A DNA stretch of 7,403 nt from an uncultured Clostridia bacterium (lineage in GTDB: Bacteria; Bacillota; Clostridia; Christensenellales; Aristaeellaceae). Of this stretch, positions 1-6,404 are shown piece after piece. Both the position numbers and the translations under genes were made by a program. How positions within the stretch are numbered: the first letter of the stretch is position 1; each line of letters starts with the position of its first letter. The stretch lies in assembly GCA_946496415.1 (NCBI GenBank), contig CAMMGP010000052.1, positions 1-7,403 of the forward strand, given 5' to 3'. The notes beneath the pieces are model-generated. The model was not told the DNA's origin. It did no database searches and saw only the letters and a list, made by a program, of their open reading frames with translations.

Positions 1-1075
1 CGAAGTGGTCAGACTTGAAAAAGTCCAGCAGATTGTCCGTGATCCCGCCGTCGGGCGCGTAGGGCGTGGGCGAGGGCGTGGCGGTCGGCTCCGGCGGCAG
101 CGTGGCGTCGAACACCACCGGCATCTCGCCCGGGGCCACCGTCGGCGTCGGCGAAGGCGTGGGGGTGGGCGTCGGCTCCGGCGAGGGCGTGGGGTTGGCC
201 TCCAGATAGGCGAGCATGTCCTCATACTGATAGGACTTGAATTCCTTCACGGCGTCCTCGGTATCGTCGCCGTAATGGCCGTCCACCGTTCCTTCGAGGA
301 AGCCCCACTCCGCCAGCCGCTGCTGGGCGATCTCTATATCCGTGCCCTTGGCGCCGTGTGCGCGCGGCGAAGGCGTGGGCGTGGGCTTGATCGTCAGGTT
401 CGTGCCACTCTGCAAAAGTTCGCGCGTCTCGGGGTCGGCCACGCCAGTGGCTTCCAGACCATGCACCTGCTGGAACTCCAGGATCGCCGTTTCCGTGGCC
501 GGACCGAGCACGCCGTCAGCCACGCCGGTCAGATAGGCCAGCTCGATGAGTTTGGTCTGCACGCCGAAAATGACGTTGGAGGAAGAAGCGAGCAGCTCGC
601 GCGTCTCAGGGTCGGCCACGCCGGTTGCCTCGAGGCCAAACATCTGCTGGAAAGTGGCAATGGCCTCTTCCGTCGCTTCGCCGAGCACGCCGTCGGCCTC
701 GCCGCTGCTCACGCCCGCGGCGATCAGGCCTTCCTGCACTTCCAATATGCCCTCCTGCGCTGTGGAGAGCGCGGCAAGCGTCGCTTCGTCGGCATAGCCG
801 GTCACGCTCAGGCCGTACATCTGCTGGAAGAGTTTCACGGCTTCCTCGGTGCCGTCGCCAAAGTGGCCGTCGGCAACGCCGGTAAGCAGCCCCAGAGCGA
901 TGAGGCGCTCCTGCAATTCCTGCACGGCGGTTTCGCCCGCGCCGTCCACCATGCCGTTGACGAGCGCGCCGGCGGGCGGCTCCTGCGTGGGCGTGGCGGT
1001 GGCGCTATCCTCTGCCGCGGCATAGCCGAGAAGCAGGCAGAGCGTCAGTAAGATACAAAGCAATCTGCGAAGCAA
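1..1075 (-). CDS. Secreted multi-repeat peptidoglycan-binding protein, C-terminus cut by window edge
   Basis: The reading frame is open from a TTG start to the window edge (358 complete codons). An in-frame TGA lies two codons before the TTG, so translation must start there or later. GAAGGGG sits 8 nt upstream of it. Residues 1-21 form a signal peptide (Arg-Arg, a Leu-rich core, AAA before Glu22) without a lipobox, so the product should be released or wall-bound. Four PG_binding_1-like repeats follow at about 46-103, 107-163, 168-222 and 241-290, each with a DG-x-(F/L/Y)-G core and a following FQQ or similar. Repeats 2 and 3 share the segment GLEATGVADPETRELL. A Pro-Thr linker spans about 295-338, then PYAPDG, which recurs in the neighbouring L,D-transpeptidase. 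That match suggests a paralogue with a further domain beyond the window, possibly catalytic, but none is visible here. The domain call is firm; the enzymatic role is unknown. Confidence 0.85.
   Translation of the reverse strand, partial: MLRRLLCILLTLCLLLGYAAAEDSATATPTQEPPAGALVNGMVDGAGETAVQELQERLIALGLLTGVADGHFGDGTEEAVKLFQQMYGLSVTGYADEATLAALSTAQEGILEVQEGLIAAGVSSGEADGVLGEATEEAIATFQQMFGLEATGVADPETRELLASSSNVIFGVQTKLIELAYLTGVADGVLGPATETAILEFQQVHGLEATGVADPETRELLQSGTNLTIKPTPTPSPRAHGAKGTDIEIAQQRLAEWGFLEGTVDGHYGDDTEDAVKEFKSYQYEDMLAYLEANPTPSPEPTPTPTPSPTPTVAPGEMPVVFDATLPPEPTATPSPTPYAPDGGITDNLLDFFKSDHF
413..637 (-). repeat. Internal direct duplication of a peptidoglycan-binding repeat
   Basis: Two copies (413-460 and 590-637) are offset by exactly 177 bp, or 59 codons. 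They encode the same 16 residues (147-162 and 206-221 of the protein), and 38 of 48 bases match. The divergence is partly at synonymous positions, which suggests an in-frame duplication of one repeat unit kept under protein-level constraint. Confidence 0.75.
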
Positions 1076-1111
1076 AGGTCACACCCCTTCGTGGCAGTCG
1101 TATACAACTAT

Positions 1112-1117
1112 ATTATA
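1112..1117 (-). promoter_or_regulatory. -10 box (TATAAT) for the peptidoglycan-binding protein gene
   Basis: A perfect TATAAT on the minus strand lies 36 nt before the TTG start, in an AT-rich patch between two GC-rich genes. No good -35 hexamer is present at 16-18 bp, so the promoter may be weak or activator-dependent. With the hairpin after the preceding gene, it suggests this gene is transcribed on its own. Confidence 0.5.
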
Positions 1118-1174
1118 ACCAAATATTGTCGCGCTTTTAGGCCGTAGAAGTAAACAAACGATTAAATATGTAGA

Positions 1175-1195
1175 CGGGGGAGGGTCGCTCCCCCG
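1175..1195 (-). terminator. Hairpin after the L,D-transpeptidase gene, probable terminator
   Basis: CGGGGGAG and CTCCCCCG form a perfect 8-bp stem around a 5-nt loop, starting 6 nt after the TGA stop. The sequence after the stem on the minus strand is TCTACATATTT, AT-rich but without a clean U-run. Termination may therefore be leaky, and the hairpin may mainly protect the mRNA 3' end. Confidence 0.55.
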
Positions 1196-1201
1196 GGATG
1201 G

Positions 1202-2608
1202 TCAGTAGACTTTGACCGTGGTGCCCGCCGGGCAGTTGTTGTAGATCCACTTGGCGTCCTCCACCGACAGGCGCACGCAGCCGTGCGAGGCGCGCCGGCC
1301 AAGGTTGTTGACCGAGCTTTGCCGCAGCGTGGCAGTGTCCTTTTCCGAGTAGAGCACGGAGTGGAACAGATACGGCCCGTTGATGCGGTAGGCGTACTGC
1401 GCCCAGCAGTCAAACTTCTTGAAGTAGTACCAGCGCCCGCAGGGGCCGCCTGCCGTGAACGTGCCCAACGGCGTGGGGTCGGAGGTGGTGCCGGTGGAGC
1501 ACTTCATCGTGCGCACCAGCTGCGAGTAGCTGCCGTTGACCCACTTGTAGGCGTACACCCGCTGATCGTCCACGGAGATCTTCAGCATATACATGCACTT
1601 GGGTCGGTCGGACTTGACCGCGCTTTCGCTGAAGAGGGCGCGCTGCGTCTCCTCGTCGGCCACCCCCGTCTCCGCCAGCTTGTTGCGCTTCTGGAAGTAC
1701 TTGAGGGCCGATTCCGTGCCGCCGCCGAAGATGCCGTCGATGCCGCCTTCGAGGTACAGAAGCGAATCCAGGCGCCTTTGCAGACGGTGCACTTCGCCCA
1801 GCGCGTTGGTATCGCGCGAGCCGCGCTCCATGTCCACGCGGTAGACCTCGAAGTTGGCAAGCTCCGCCATCAGGCCGTCGGACATCACGCCGTCCGGCGC
1901 GTAGGGCGTGGCGGTGGGCTGCGGCGTCTCTGTCGGAACGATCACCTGATCGTCCGCGCCCTGCGAGAGCAATAGCGTCGGAGCGGGTTCCGGCGTGGGG
2001 GAAGGGGTAGGCGTCGCCGTCGGCTCGACCGTCGGCTCCGGCGTGGTGTAGTACTCCCGCCCCTCGACCACGTAGAGGTATTGCTGGAACAGCTTCAGCC
2101 CCTCGTCGGTCAGCTTGCCGAAATCGCCGTCCGCCGATCCGGTCATAAATCCGTAGGCGCGCAAAGCCTCCTGCACCTCGCGCACGCCGTCGCCCTTGGC
2201 GCCCTTGGCCAGCGGCGTTGGCTCCGGCGTGGGCATGGGCACGGCCATGGCGCTGCCCAGCGCCGCCTGCGTCCCCGCGTCGAGCATGCCCGTTTCCGGC
2301 AGGCCGTTGAGCGCCTGGAAGGCCTCCAGTGCCGCCTGTGTGTCCTCGCCGAAGATGCCGTCGGCCTCACCGTCCAGGTAGTTCAGCGACTGCAAGCGCT
2401 TTTGCAGATCGGAAACGGCGCTTTCGCCCTCCTCGTCGCGGCTGCCGTTTTGCAGCGGTTCGGCGGTGGGGGAGGGGGTCGCCGTCTCCGCGGCGGCGGC
2501 GTTCCCGCGCAAAAGCTGCTGCTCGTCTGCGTCCTCGACGACGCTGTACTGGCACCCGGACAAAAGCAGCAGGGCGGCCAGCAGCGCGGCGAGCAGTTTT
2601 TTCTTCAT
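1202..2608 (-). CDS. Lipoprotein L,D-transpeptidase (YkuD domain) with three peptidoglycan-binding repeats
   Basis: The predicted enzyme acts outside the membrane. YkuD-family enzymes make 3-3 cross-links in peptidoglycan or attach proteins to stem peptides, using an active-site cysteine. The start is ATG with GGGGTG 8 nt upstream. Residues 1-19 are a lipoprotein signal (Lys-Lys-Lys, hydrophobic core, lipobox LSGC with Cys19). Peptidoglycan-binding repeats lie at about 63-118, 137-180 and 270-327, separated by Pro-Thr linkers at about 122-132 and 188-236. The YkuD domain spans about 338-468. It holds His416 in FHSVLY and the SHGCVR motif with His442, catalytic Cys444 and Arg446, so all key residues are intact and the protein looks active. 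At 468 aa it is longer than a minimal YkuD enzyme because of the repeats and linkers. It lies downstream of a two-component system across a 212-bp gap and upstream of a paralogous wall protein. The exact reaction in this organism is not determinable. Confidence 0.92.
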   Translation of the reverse strand: MKKKLLAALLAALLLLSGCQYSVVEDADEQQLLRGNAAAAETATPSPTAEPLQNGSRDEEGESAVSDLQKRLQSLNYLDGEADGIFGEDTQAALEAFQALNGLPETGMLDAGTQAALGSAMAVPMPTPEPTPLAKGAKGDGVREVQEALRAYGFMTGSADGDFGKLTDEGLKLFQQYLYVVEGREYYTTPEPTVEPTATPTPSPTPEPAPTLLLSQGADDQVIVPTETPQPTATPYAPDGVMSDGLMAELANFEVYRVDMERGSRDTNALGEVHRLQRRLDSLLYLEGGIDGIFGGGTESALKYFQKRNKLAETGVADEETQRALFSESAVKSDRPKCMYMLKISVDDQRVYAYKWVNGSYSQLVRTMKCSTGTTSDPTPLGTFTAGGPCGRWYYFKKFDCWAQYAYRINGPYLFHSVLYSEKDTATLRQSSVNNLGRRASHGCVRLSVEDAKWIYNNCPAGTTVKVY

Positions 2609-2634
2609 AGATACAACACCCCGTTTTCGTCGCT

Positions 2635-2657
2635 TGCATTCTCAATTTGTGAATGCA
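2635..2657. repeat. Inverted repeat in the L,D-transpeptidase leader
   Basis: TGCATTC and GAATGCA are perfect 7-bp arms around 9 nt (TCAATTTGT on the plus strand). The repeat lies 27 to 49 nt before the ATG, in the only AT-rich part of this spacer. It could be an operator for a dimeric regulator or a 5'-UTR stem. No convincing sigma-A promoter was found in the spacer. Confidence 0.4.
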
Positions 2658-2712
2658 TATGTTAGACGCGCGTGGGTGGTAGATTGGTTCACGTTTTTTT
2701 CGAGATATATCT

Positions 2713-2769
2713 GGCGGCGCCCTCTTTTTCGCCGGGGGGCTCCCCCCTCCCCCAAAACACCTCGCCGCC
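2713..2769. repeat. Nested GC-rich inverted repeats in the 212-bp spacer between kinase and L,D-transpeptidase genes
   Basis: Outer arms GGCGGCG (2713-2719) and CGCCGCC (2763-2769) enclose an inner G6/C6 hairpin (2734-2747). A 10-bp palindrome AGATATATCT (2703-2712) abuts the outer arm. No U-run follows on the minus strand, so this is not a standard intrinsic terminator for the kinase gene, although it lies where one would be expected. The minus strand here is also very G-rich. The rest of the 2609-2820 spacer holds no gene that I can support. Confidence 0.4.
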
Positions 2770-2820
2770 GCCCTTCCCCACAATTCCAGAAGCCGCGCCG
2801 GCGATACAAGGCGGCCGCTC

Positions 2821-4218
2821 TTACGGCGTGGGGTCGCGGCGCAGCGTGAAGCCGAACTGCGAGCCCTTGCCCACCTCGCTCTTGACCCAGATGTCCTCGC
2901 CCATCCACTTGAGCAATTCCCTGGCGATGGACAGGCCCAATCCGCTGCCCATGCCGCTGTGGGCCTTGTCCACTTTGTAGAAGCGGTCGAACACATAGGG
3001 CAGATCTTCTTTGGCGATGCCGATGCCCGTGTCCTTGACGATGAGCGTCACGCGCGCGTCGTCCCAGGTGGCGTCCAAAGAAACCGTGCCGCCGCCGGGC
3101 GTGTACTTGATGGCGTTGTCCAGCAATATGACCAGCAGCTGTTCCACGCGGTCCGGGTTGGAAACAACGGCGGGCACCTTGGAAAAGTCCGTTTCCTCGC
3201 GGAAGGTGATGTTGTGATCCTCGGCGATGGAGCGGTAGCGCTCGCATACGTCGTCCACCAGTTCCGCCAGCTTCATGCGCTCCGTGCGGATGGCCAGAGA
3301 GCCGCTTTGCAGCCGCGAAAGTTCCATCAGGTCGTTGATCAGCCGCGAAAGCCGCATGATTTCCCGCAGGATGATGTCGTAATAGCGCATGCGTGCGTCT
3401 TCGGTCGTGACCATGCCCTCCTTGAGCGGCTCGATGAGGGCGCGCATGGCGGTCAACGGCGTGCGCATCTCGTGGGAGACGTTGGCCACGTAGTCGCGCC
3501 GCGTGCGCTCCAGCCGCTCCATCTGCGTGATGTCGGAAAACAGGCCCACCGCGCCCGCCGTGGTGCCGATCTCGTCCACCAGCGGCGAAATGACCACGCG
3601 CAAAACGCGCTCCGGCATCTCCAGATTGCGGGTCACGGTCTTGCCCTCGCGCACCACGCGGTCAAAGTCCGCCCAGATGTCGCGGTCGGGGATGAGTTTC
3701 AGGCGCTCGTCGCGCGGGGGATGTTCCGTCGCCTGCGCGTCGAACATCCTTTCCAGCGCGGGGTTCCTGTGCGTCACCCGGCCCTTGGCGTTCACGGCCA
3801 CGATGCCCTCGGACAGGCCGTTGAGCATCTGCTTTAGGCGGTTGCGCTCGATGATGAGCAGATACATGTTGCGCGAGAGTTGATAGGACAGGTCGTTGAG
3901 CGCCTTGCCTACCTGCCCCAGTTCGCCCGGGGCGCGTTCGTCCGCGCGCGCGTCCAAGTCTCCCTTGCCTACGGCCACGGCCACGTCGCGCAGCGCGCCA
4001 ATGTGCTCCGCCACGGGGAAGATCAGCGCCCGCAAAAGCGGGTAGAAGGCGATGGCCGCCGCGCCCAGCCCCACCAGCAGCGCCCACACAAAGGGCAGGC
4101 CGTCCTGCCCGCGCCCAAAGCCGAGCAGATACACCAGCAAGGCGACGACGACCATCGTCGCTACGATGATCGCCGTGAACAGGATCGCCCGCTTTGTCAG
4201 CGAGCCTGTCTTTTTCAT
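2821..4218 (-). CDS. Membrane sensor histidine kinase (HAMP-PAS-HisKA-HATPase)
   Basis: This 465-aa kinase is the expected partner of the overlapping response regulator: it autophosphorylates on His and passes the phosphate to the regulator. Transmembrane segments lie at about 11-33 and 43-67, with only about nine residues between them. A HAMP-like region (about 67-115) and a PAS-like region (about 128-235) follow. The HisKA motif is HEMRTP with His249, including the E-x-x-T (250-253) linked to phosphatase activity in this family. The ATPase domain has the N box (Asn368 in LLDNAIKYTP), G1 DTGIG (396-400), F box (about 408-412) and G2 GSGLGL (424-429), all intact. The start is ATG within ATGA of the regulator gene, with GAGG 7 nt upstream. 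The layout resembles PhoR/WalK-type kinases, but the large extracytoplasmic sensor of those proteins is missing, so the signal is probably sensed in or at the membrane or through the PAS domain. The specific system is not assignable. Confidence 0.93.
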   Translation of the reverse strand: MKKTGSLTKRAILFTAIIVATMVVVALLVYLLGFGRGQDGLPFVWALLVGLGAAAIAFYPLLRALIFPVAEHIGALRDVAVAVGKGDLDARADERAPGELGQVGKALNDLSYQLSRNMYLLIIERNRLKQMLNGLSEGIVAVNAKGRVTHRNPALERMFDAQATEHPPRDERLKLIPDRDIWADFDRVVREGKTVTRNLEMPERVLRVVISPLVDEIGTTAGAVGLFSDITQMERLERTRRDYVANVSHEMRTPLTAMRALIEPLKEGMVTTEDARMRYYDIILREIMRLSRLINDLMELSRLQSGSLAIRTERMKLAELVDDVCERYRSIAEDHNITFREETDFSKVPAVVSNPDRVEQLLVILLDNAIKYTPGGGTVSLDATWDDARVTLIVKDTGIGIAKEDLPYVFDRFYKVDKAHSGMGSGLGLSIARELLKWMGEDIWVKSEVGKGSQFGFTLRRDPTP

Positions 4219-4910
4219 GCGTTGACCTCAAAGCGGTAGCCCACGCCGTAGACCGTCTTCAGCGTCCAGGGTACATTTTCCTGCGGCAGCTTCTGGCGGA
4301 TGCGCTTGATGTGCGCGTCGACGGTGCGGGTGTCGCCAAAGTAGTCGTAGCCCCACACGCGCGAGAGGATCTGTTCGCGCGAGAACACCTGCCCCACGTT
4401 GGAGCAGAGCATGTGCAATATCTCCACTTCCTTGGGCGTGCAGGGAATGATCTTGCCCGCGGCCTTCACCTGATAGTTTTCCAGGCTGATCTCCAGCTGC
4501 GGCAGGCGGATGATGGAACTGTCTTCATCCTGCGCCTTTTCCGAGAAGCGCCGGAGCACCGCCTTGATGCGGGCCAGCACCTCGCGGGGGCTGAAGGGCT
4601 TGACGATGTAGTCATCCGCGCCCAGTTCCAGACCGAGGATGCGGTCGATCTCCTCGCCCTTGGCCGTGAGCATGATGATGGGGATGGAGCTGGTCTGGCG
4701 GATGGTGCGGCATACGTCGATGCCCGACATGCGCGGCATCATCAGATCCAGCACCACCATGTCGGGGTGCAGGCTCTCCACCATTTCCAAGGCCTGCTGC
4801 CCGTCATACGCGGACTGATGCTCGTACCCTTCGGAACTCAAATACAGCCCCAAAGACTCATGCACCACCGGGTCATCGTCGCAGATCAGGATCAGCGGGT
4901 ACATCGCCAT
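4215..4910 (-). CDS. OmpR/PhoB-family response regulator
   Basis: This 231-aa cytoplasmic transcription factor has a receiver domain (about 5-118) and a winged-helix DNA-binding domain (about 135-228). Phosphorylation is expected on Asp55 (VVLDLMMP). The acidic pair Asp11/Asp12, Thr82 and Lys104 (KPF) complete the conserved pocket. The output domain shows the typical WGYDYFGDTRTVDAHI loop and recognition-helix region and ends in a YGVGYRF hairpin. The start is ATG with GAGG 7 nt upstream; a second Met lies two codons later, but the first has the better spacing. Its stop overlaps the kinase start by four bases, which implies coupled translation. Transcription should start from the promoter at 4955-4983. 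It resembles the PhoP/WalR group; the regulon cannot be read from the sequence. The envelope genes downstream are plausible targets only by proximity. Confidence 0.94.
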   Translation of the reverse strand: MAMYPLILICDDDPVVHESLGLYLSSEGYEHQSAYDGQQALEMVESLHPDMVVLDLMMPRMSGIDVCRTIRQTSSIPIIMLTAKGEEIDRILGLELGADDYIVKPFSPREVLARIKAVLRRFSEKAQDEDSSIIRLPQLEISLENYQVKAAGKIIPCTPKEVEILHMLCSNVGQVFSREQILSRVWGYDYFGDTRTVDAHIKRIRQKLPQENVPWTLKTVYGVGYRFEVNA

Positions 4911-4954
4911 ATTCTCACCTCAAAAGCGCACATTTGTACGGTATTGGTACTACT

Positions 4955-4983
4955 ATTATATACATTGTCACGAAGCATTGCAA
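4955..4983 (-). promoter_or_regulatory. Sigma-A-type promoter of the two-component operon
   Basis: TTGCAA (4978-4983) and a perfect TATAAT (4955-4960) are separated by exactly 17 bp on the minus strand. Transcription would begin near 4948, leaving a leader of roughly 38 nt before the regulator ATG. The surrounding 4921-5040 is AT-rich against a GC-rich background and contains no gene. Confidence 0.8.
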
Positions 4984-5076
4984 CGGTTGTAGAAAAGAGC
5001 CTAAATAAAATCATATTCGACAGCATTTTGAAGCCGAAAACGCGCCAAAAGTTGGCATGGACGCCGTTTCGGGGCC

Positions 5077-5107
5077 AAAAAACGCGGCGAAGCCCGCGCT
5101 CCGCCGC
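5077..5107 (-). terminator. Intrinsic terminator of the SCP2-like/aminotransferase operon
   Basis: On the minus strand a 10-bp stem (5107-5098 with 5093-5084, one G-U pair) closes a GCGG loop. One G and then six T follow (5082-5077). It starts 16 nt after the aminotransferase stop and separates this operon from the promoter of the two-component system. Confidence 0.9.
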
Positions 5108-5122
5108 AGATTCATGCAAAGA

Positions 5123-6391
5123 TCAACCCTTCAACTCCGGGTGCCGCTTTTCCACCACGCCGAAGGCGTCGTCGGCGATGTCCACCGCCAGGGCGATGTC
5201 CTCGTCGGTGAGGGCGGCGTTGATGAAGTGGTTGTGGTGACTGGCGAGGAACAGCCCGCGCGAGACGCACTCCGCCACCCACTCCTGATGCAGCATCAAG
5301 CTGTCGTCGTTGGCGATGCGCAGGTAGAACAGCGCCGGCTCGCCGGATACCACCAGATCGAATCCGTGCGCCTTGGCCGCCTCCTTAAAGCCGTCGGTCA
5401 GCTTCGTGCCCAGCCTGCGGAACAGCGCGGGCGTATCCAGCCGCTTCATCTTCTCCAGACAGGCGATGCAGGCGGCGAACGGCTCCGCGCTCATCCAGTA
5501 AGAGCCGGTGAACGACAGGGAAGCCGCCGTGGCCTTGAACTCCTCGCGCCCGCAGACGGCGGACATGTTGTAGCCGTTGGCCAGCGCCTTGCAGAAGCAG
5601 ATGAGGTCGGCCTTGAAGCCGTAGTAGTGGTCGGAACCGGCCAGATCGAGGCGGAAACCGGCGCGCACGTCGTCGATGATGAGCAGCATGTGGTGCTTGT
5701 CGCAGAACTCGCGCACGCCCTGCCAGTATTCCTTCGAGGCCACGCGGTTGTCAAAGAAGTTCCCGTGGTCGTAGGGCTGGGCGATGAGCGCTGCCACGTC
5801 GCCGCCGCAGGCGTCGTAGGCCTTCTCCATGGCATCCATGTCGAACCACGGCAGCACCACGTTGTGGGCTACGTCCTCGGGCAGTATGCCGGGGTAGTCG
5901 GCGCGCATCGCCCAGGGGTCGTTGCCGTGGTAGTAGTTGCGCAAAAAGAAGATCTTGCGCTTGCCCGTGTGCGCGCGGGAGAGCATGACGCTGAAGGTGG
6001 TGGCGTCGGTGCCGTTTTTCATGAAGAACGCCCAGTCCGCCATGGCCACGGTGTCCACCAACTTTTCGGCGCACTCCACCATCTTGTAGGAAGGCGCGGT
6101 GGTGCAGTTGGCGATGGAGAGCTGCTCGATGGCGGCTTTGTCCACGTCCGGGTCGCTATACCCCAGCACATTCGGGCCGTAGGCACACATGAAGTCCAGA
6201 TAGCGGTTGCCGTCCATGTCCCAGAAATACGTCCCCTTGGCCTTGGAGGCGATCAGCGGCCATTTGTTGAGCGGCAAAAACAGGCCCTCCGACGGCCCGA
6301 GGTGGCCGTAGACACCGGCGGGGATGACGGCGCGGGCGCGGTCAAACCATTCGTGGCTTTTAACGTGGCTGTATTCAGGGTATTTCGACAT
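5123..6391 (-). CDS. Class III PLP-dependent aminotransferase, glutamate-1-semialdehyde aminomutase-like
   Basis: This 422-aa cytosolic protein has the fold type I, class III layout. The cofactor phosphate-binding segment is NGTDAT (126-131), the ring-stacking aromatic lies in YYHG (153-156), the pyridine-N aspartate is Asp240 in LIIDD, GFR follows at 245-247, the Schiff-base lysine is Lys268 (FCKALANGYN), and Thr295 in FTGSYW is the likely cofactor contact from the second subunit. The length fits the family. The nearest named relatives by pattern are glutamate-1-semialdehyde aminomutases, but no tetrapyrrole genes are nearby and the usual DE before the GFR segment is DD (240-241). A role in heme synthesis is therefore not supported, and the substrate is unknown. 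The start is ATG with GAGGAGG 8 nt upstream; that site overlaps the end of the preceding SCP2-like gene, with 13 nt between stop and start, so the two are co-expressed. A strong terminator follows. Confidence 0.88.
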   Translation of the reverse strand: MSKYPEYSHVKSHEWFDRARAVIPAGVYGHLGPSEGLFLPLNKWPLIASKAKGTYFWDMDGNRYLDFMCAYGPNVLGYSDPDVDKAAIEQLSIANCTTAPSYKMVECAEKLVDTVAMADWAFFMKNGTDATTFSVMLSRAHTGKRKIFFLRNYYHGNDPWAMRADYPGILPEDVAHNVVLPWFDMDAMEKAYDACGGDVAALIAQPYDHGNFFDNRVASKEYWQGVREFCDKHHMLLIIDDVRAGFRLDLAGSDHYYGFKADLICFCKALANGYNMSAVCGREEFKATAASLSFTGSYWMSAEPFAACIACLEKMKRLDTPALFRRLGTKLTDGFKEAAKAHGFDLVVSGEPALFYLRIANDDSLMLHQEWVAECVSRGLFLASHHNHFINAALTDEDIALAVDIADDAFGVVEKRHPELKG

Positions 6392-6404
6392 GCGCTCGTC
6401 CTCC

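Noticed and set aside
413..637. CRISPR-like array in the repeated segment of the first gene
   Set aside because: Only two copies, both inside a coding frame at a 59-codon period and diverged at synonymous sites; they are protein-domain repeats.
5..1051. Long plus-strand open frame opposite the first wall-protein gene
   Set aside because: It is an Arg/Gly/His-rich translation of GC-rich antisense DNA without a ribosome binding site. The minus-strand frame has a signal peptide and clear repeats.
2642..3247. Minus-strand open frame overlapping the kinase 3' end and the spacer
   Set aside because: It is out of frame with the intact kinase and has low-complexity Arg/Gly content; the kinase stop at 2821 is clean.
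5041..5076. A second terminator stem (TTGGC / GCCAA) after the main terminator
   Set aside because: Only five base pairs with a long loop, and the U-run it would use is weak; the upstream hairpin already explains termination.
4921..5076. Binding sites for a WalR/PhoP-type regulator as direct TGTWAH or TTAACA repeats upstream of the two-component operon
   Set aside because: Scanning both strands gave no pair of matching half-sites at the expected 5-bp spacing.
4194..5240. Plus-strand open frame spanning the regulator, its promoter and the terminator
   Set aside because: It runs across a strong minus-strand promoter and an intrinsic terminator and shows no domain; chance openness in GC-rich DNA.
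5123..6391. Assignment of the aminotransferase as hemL in heme synthesis
   Set aside because: No other tetrapyrrole gene lies in the window and the DE motif is altered; the substrate cannot be assigned from the sequence.
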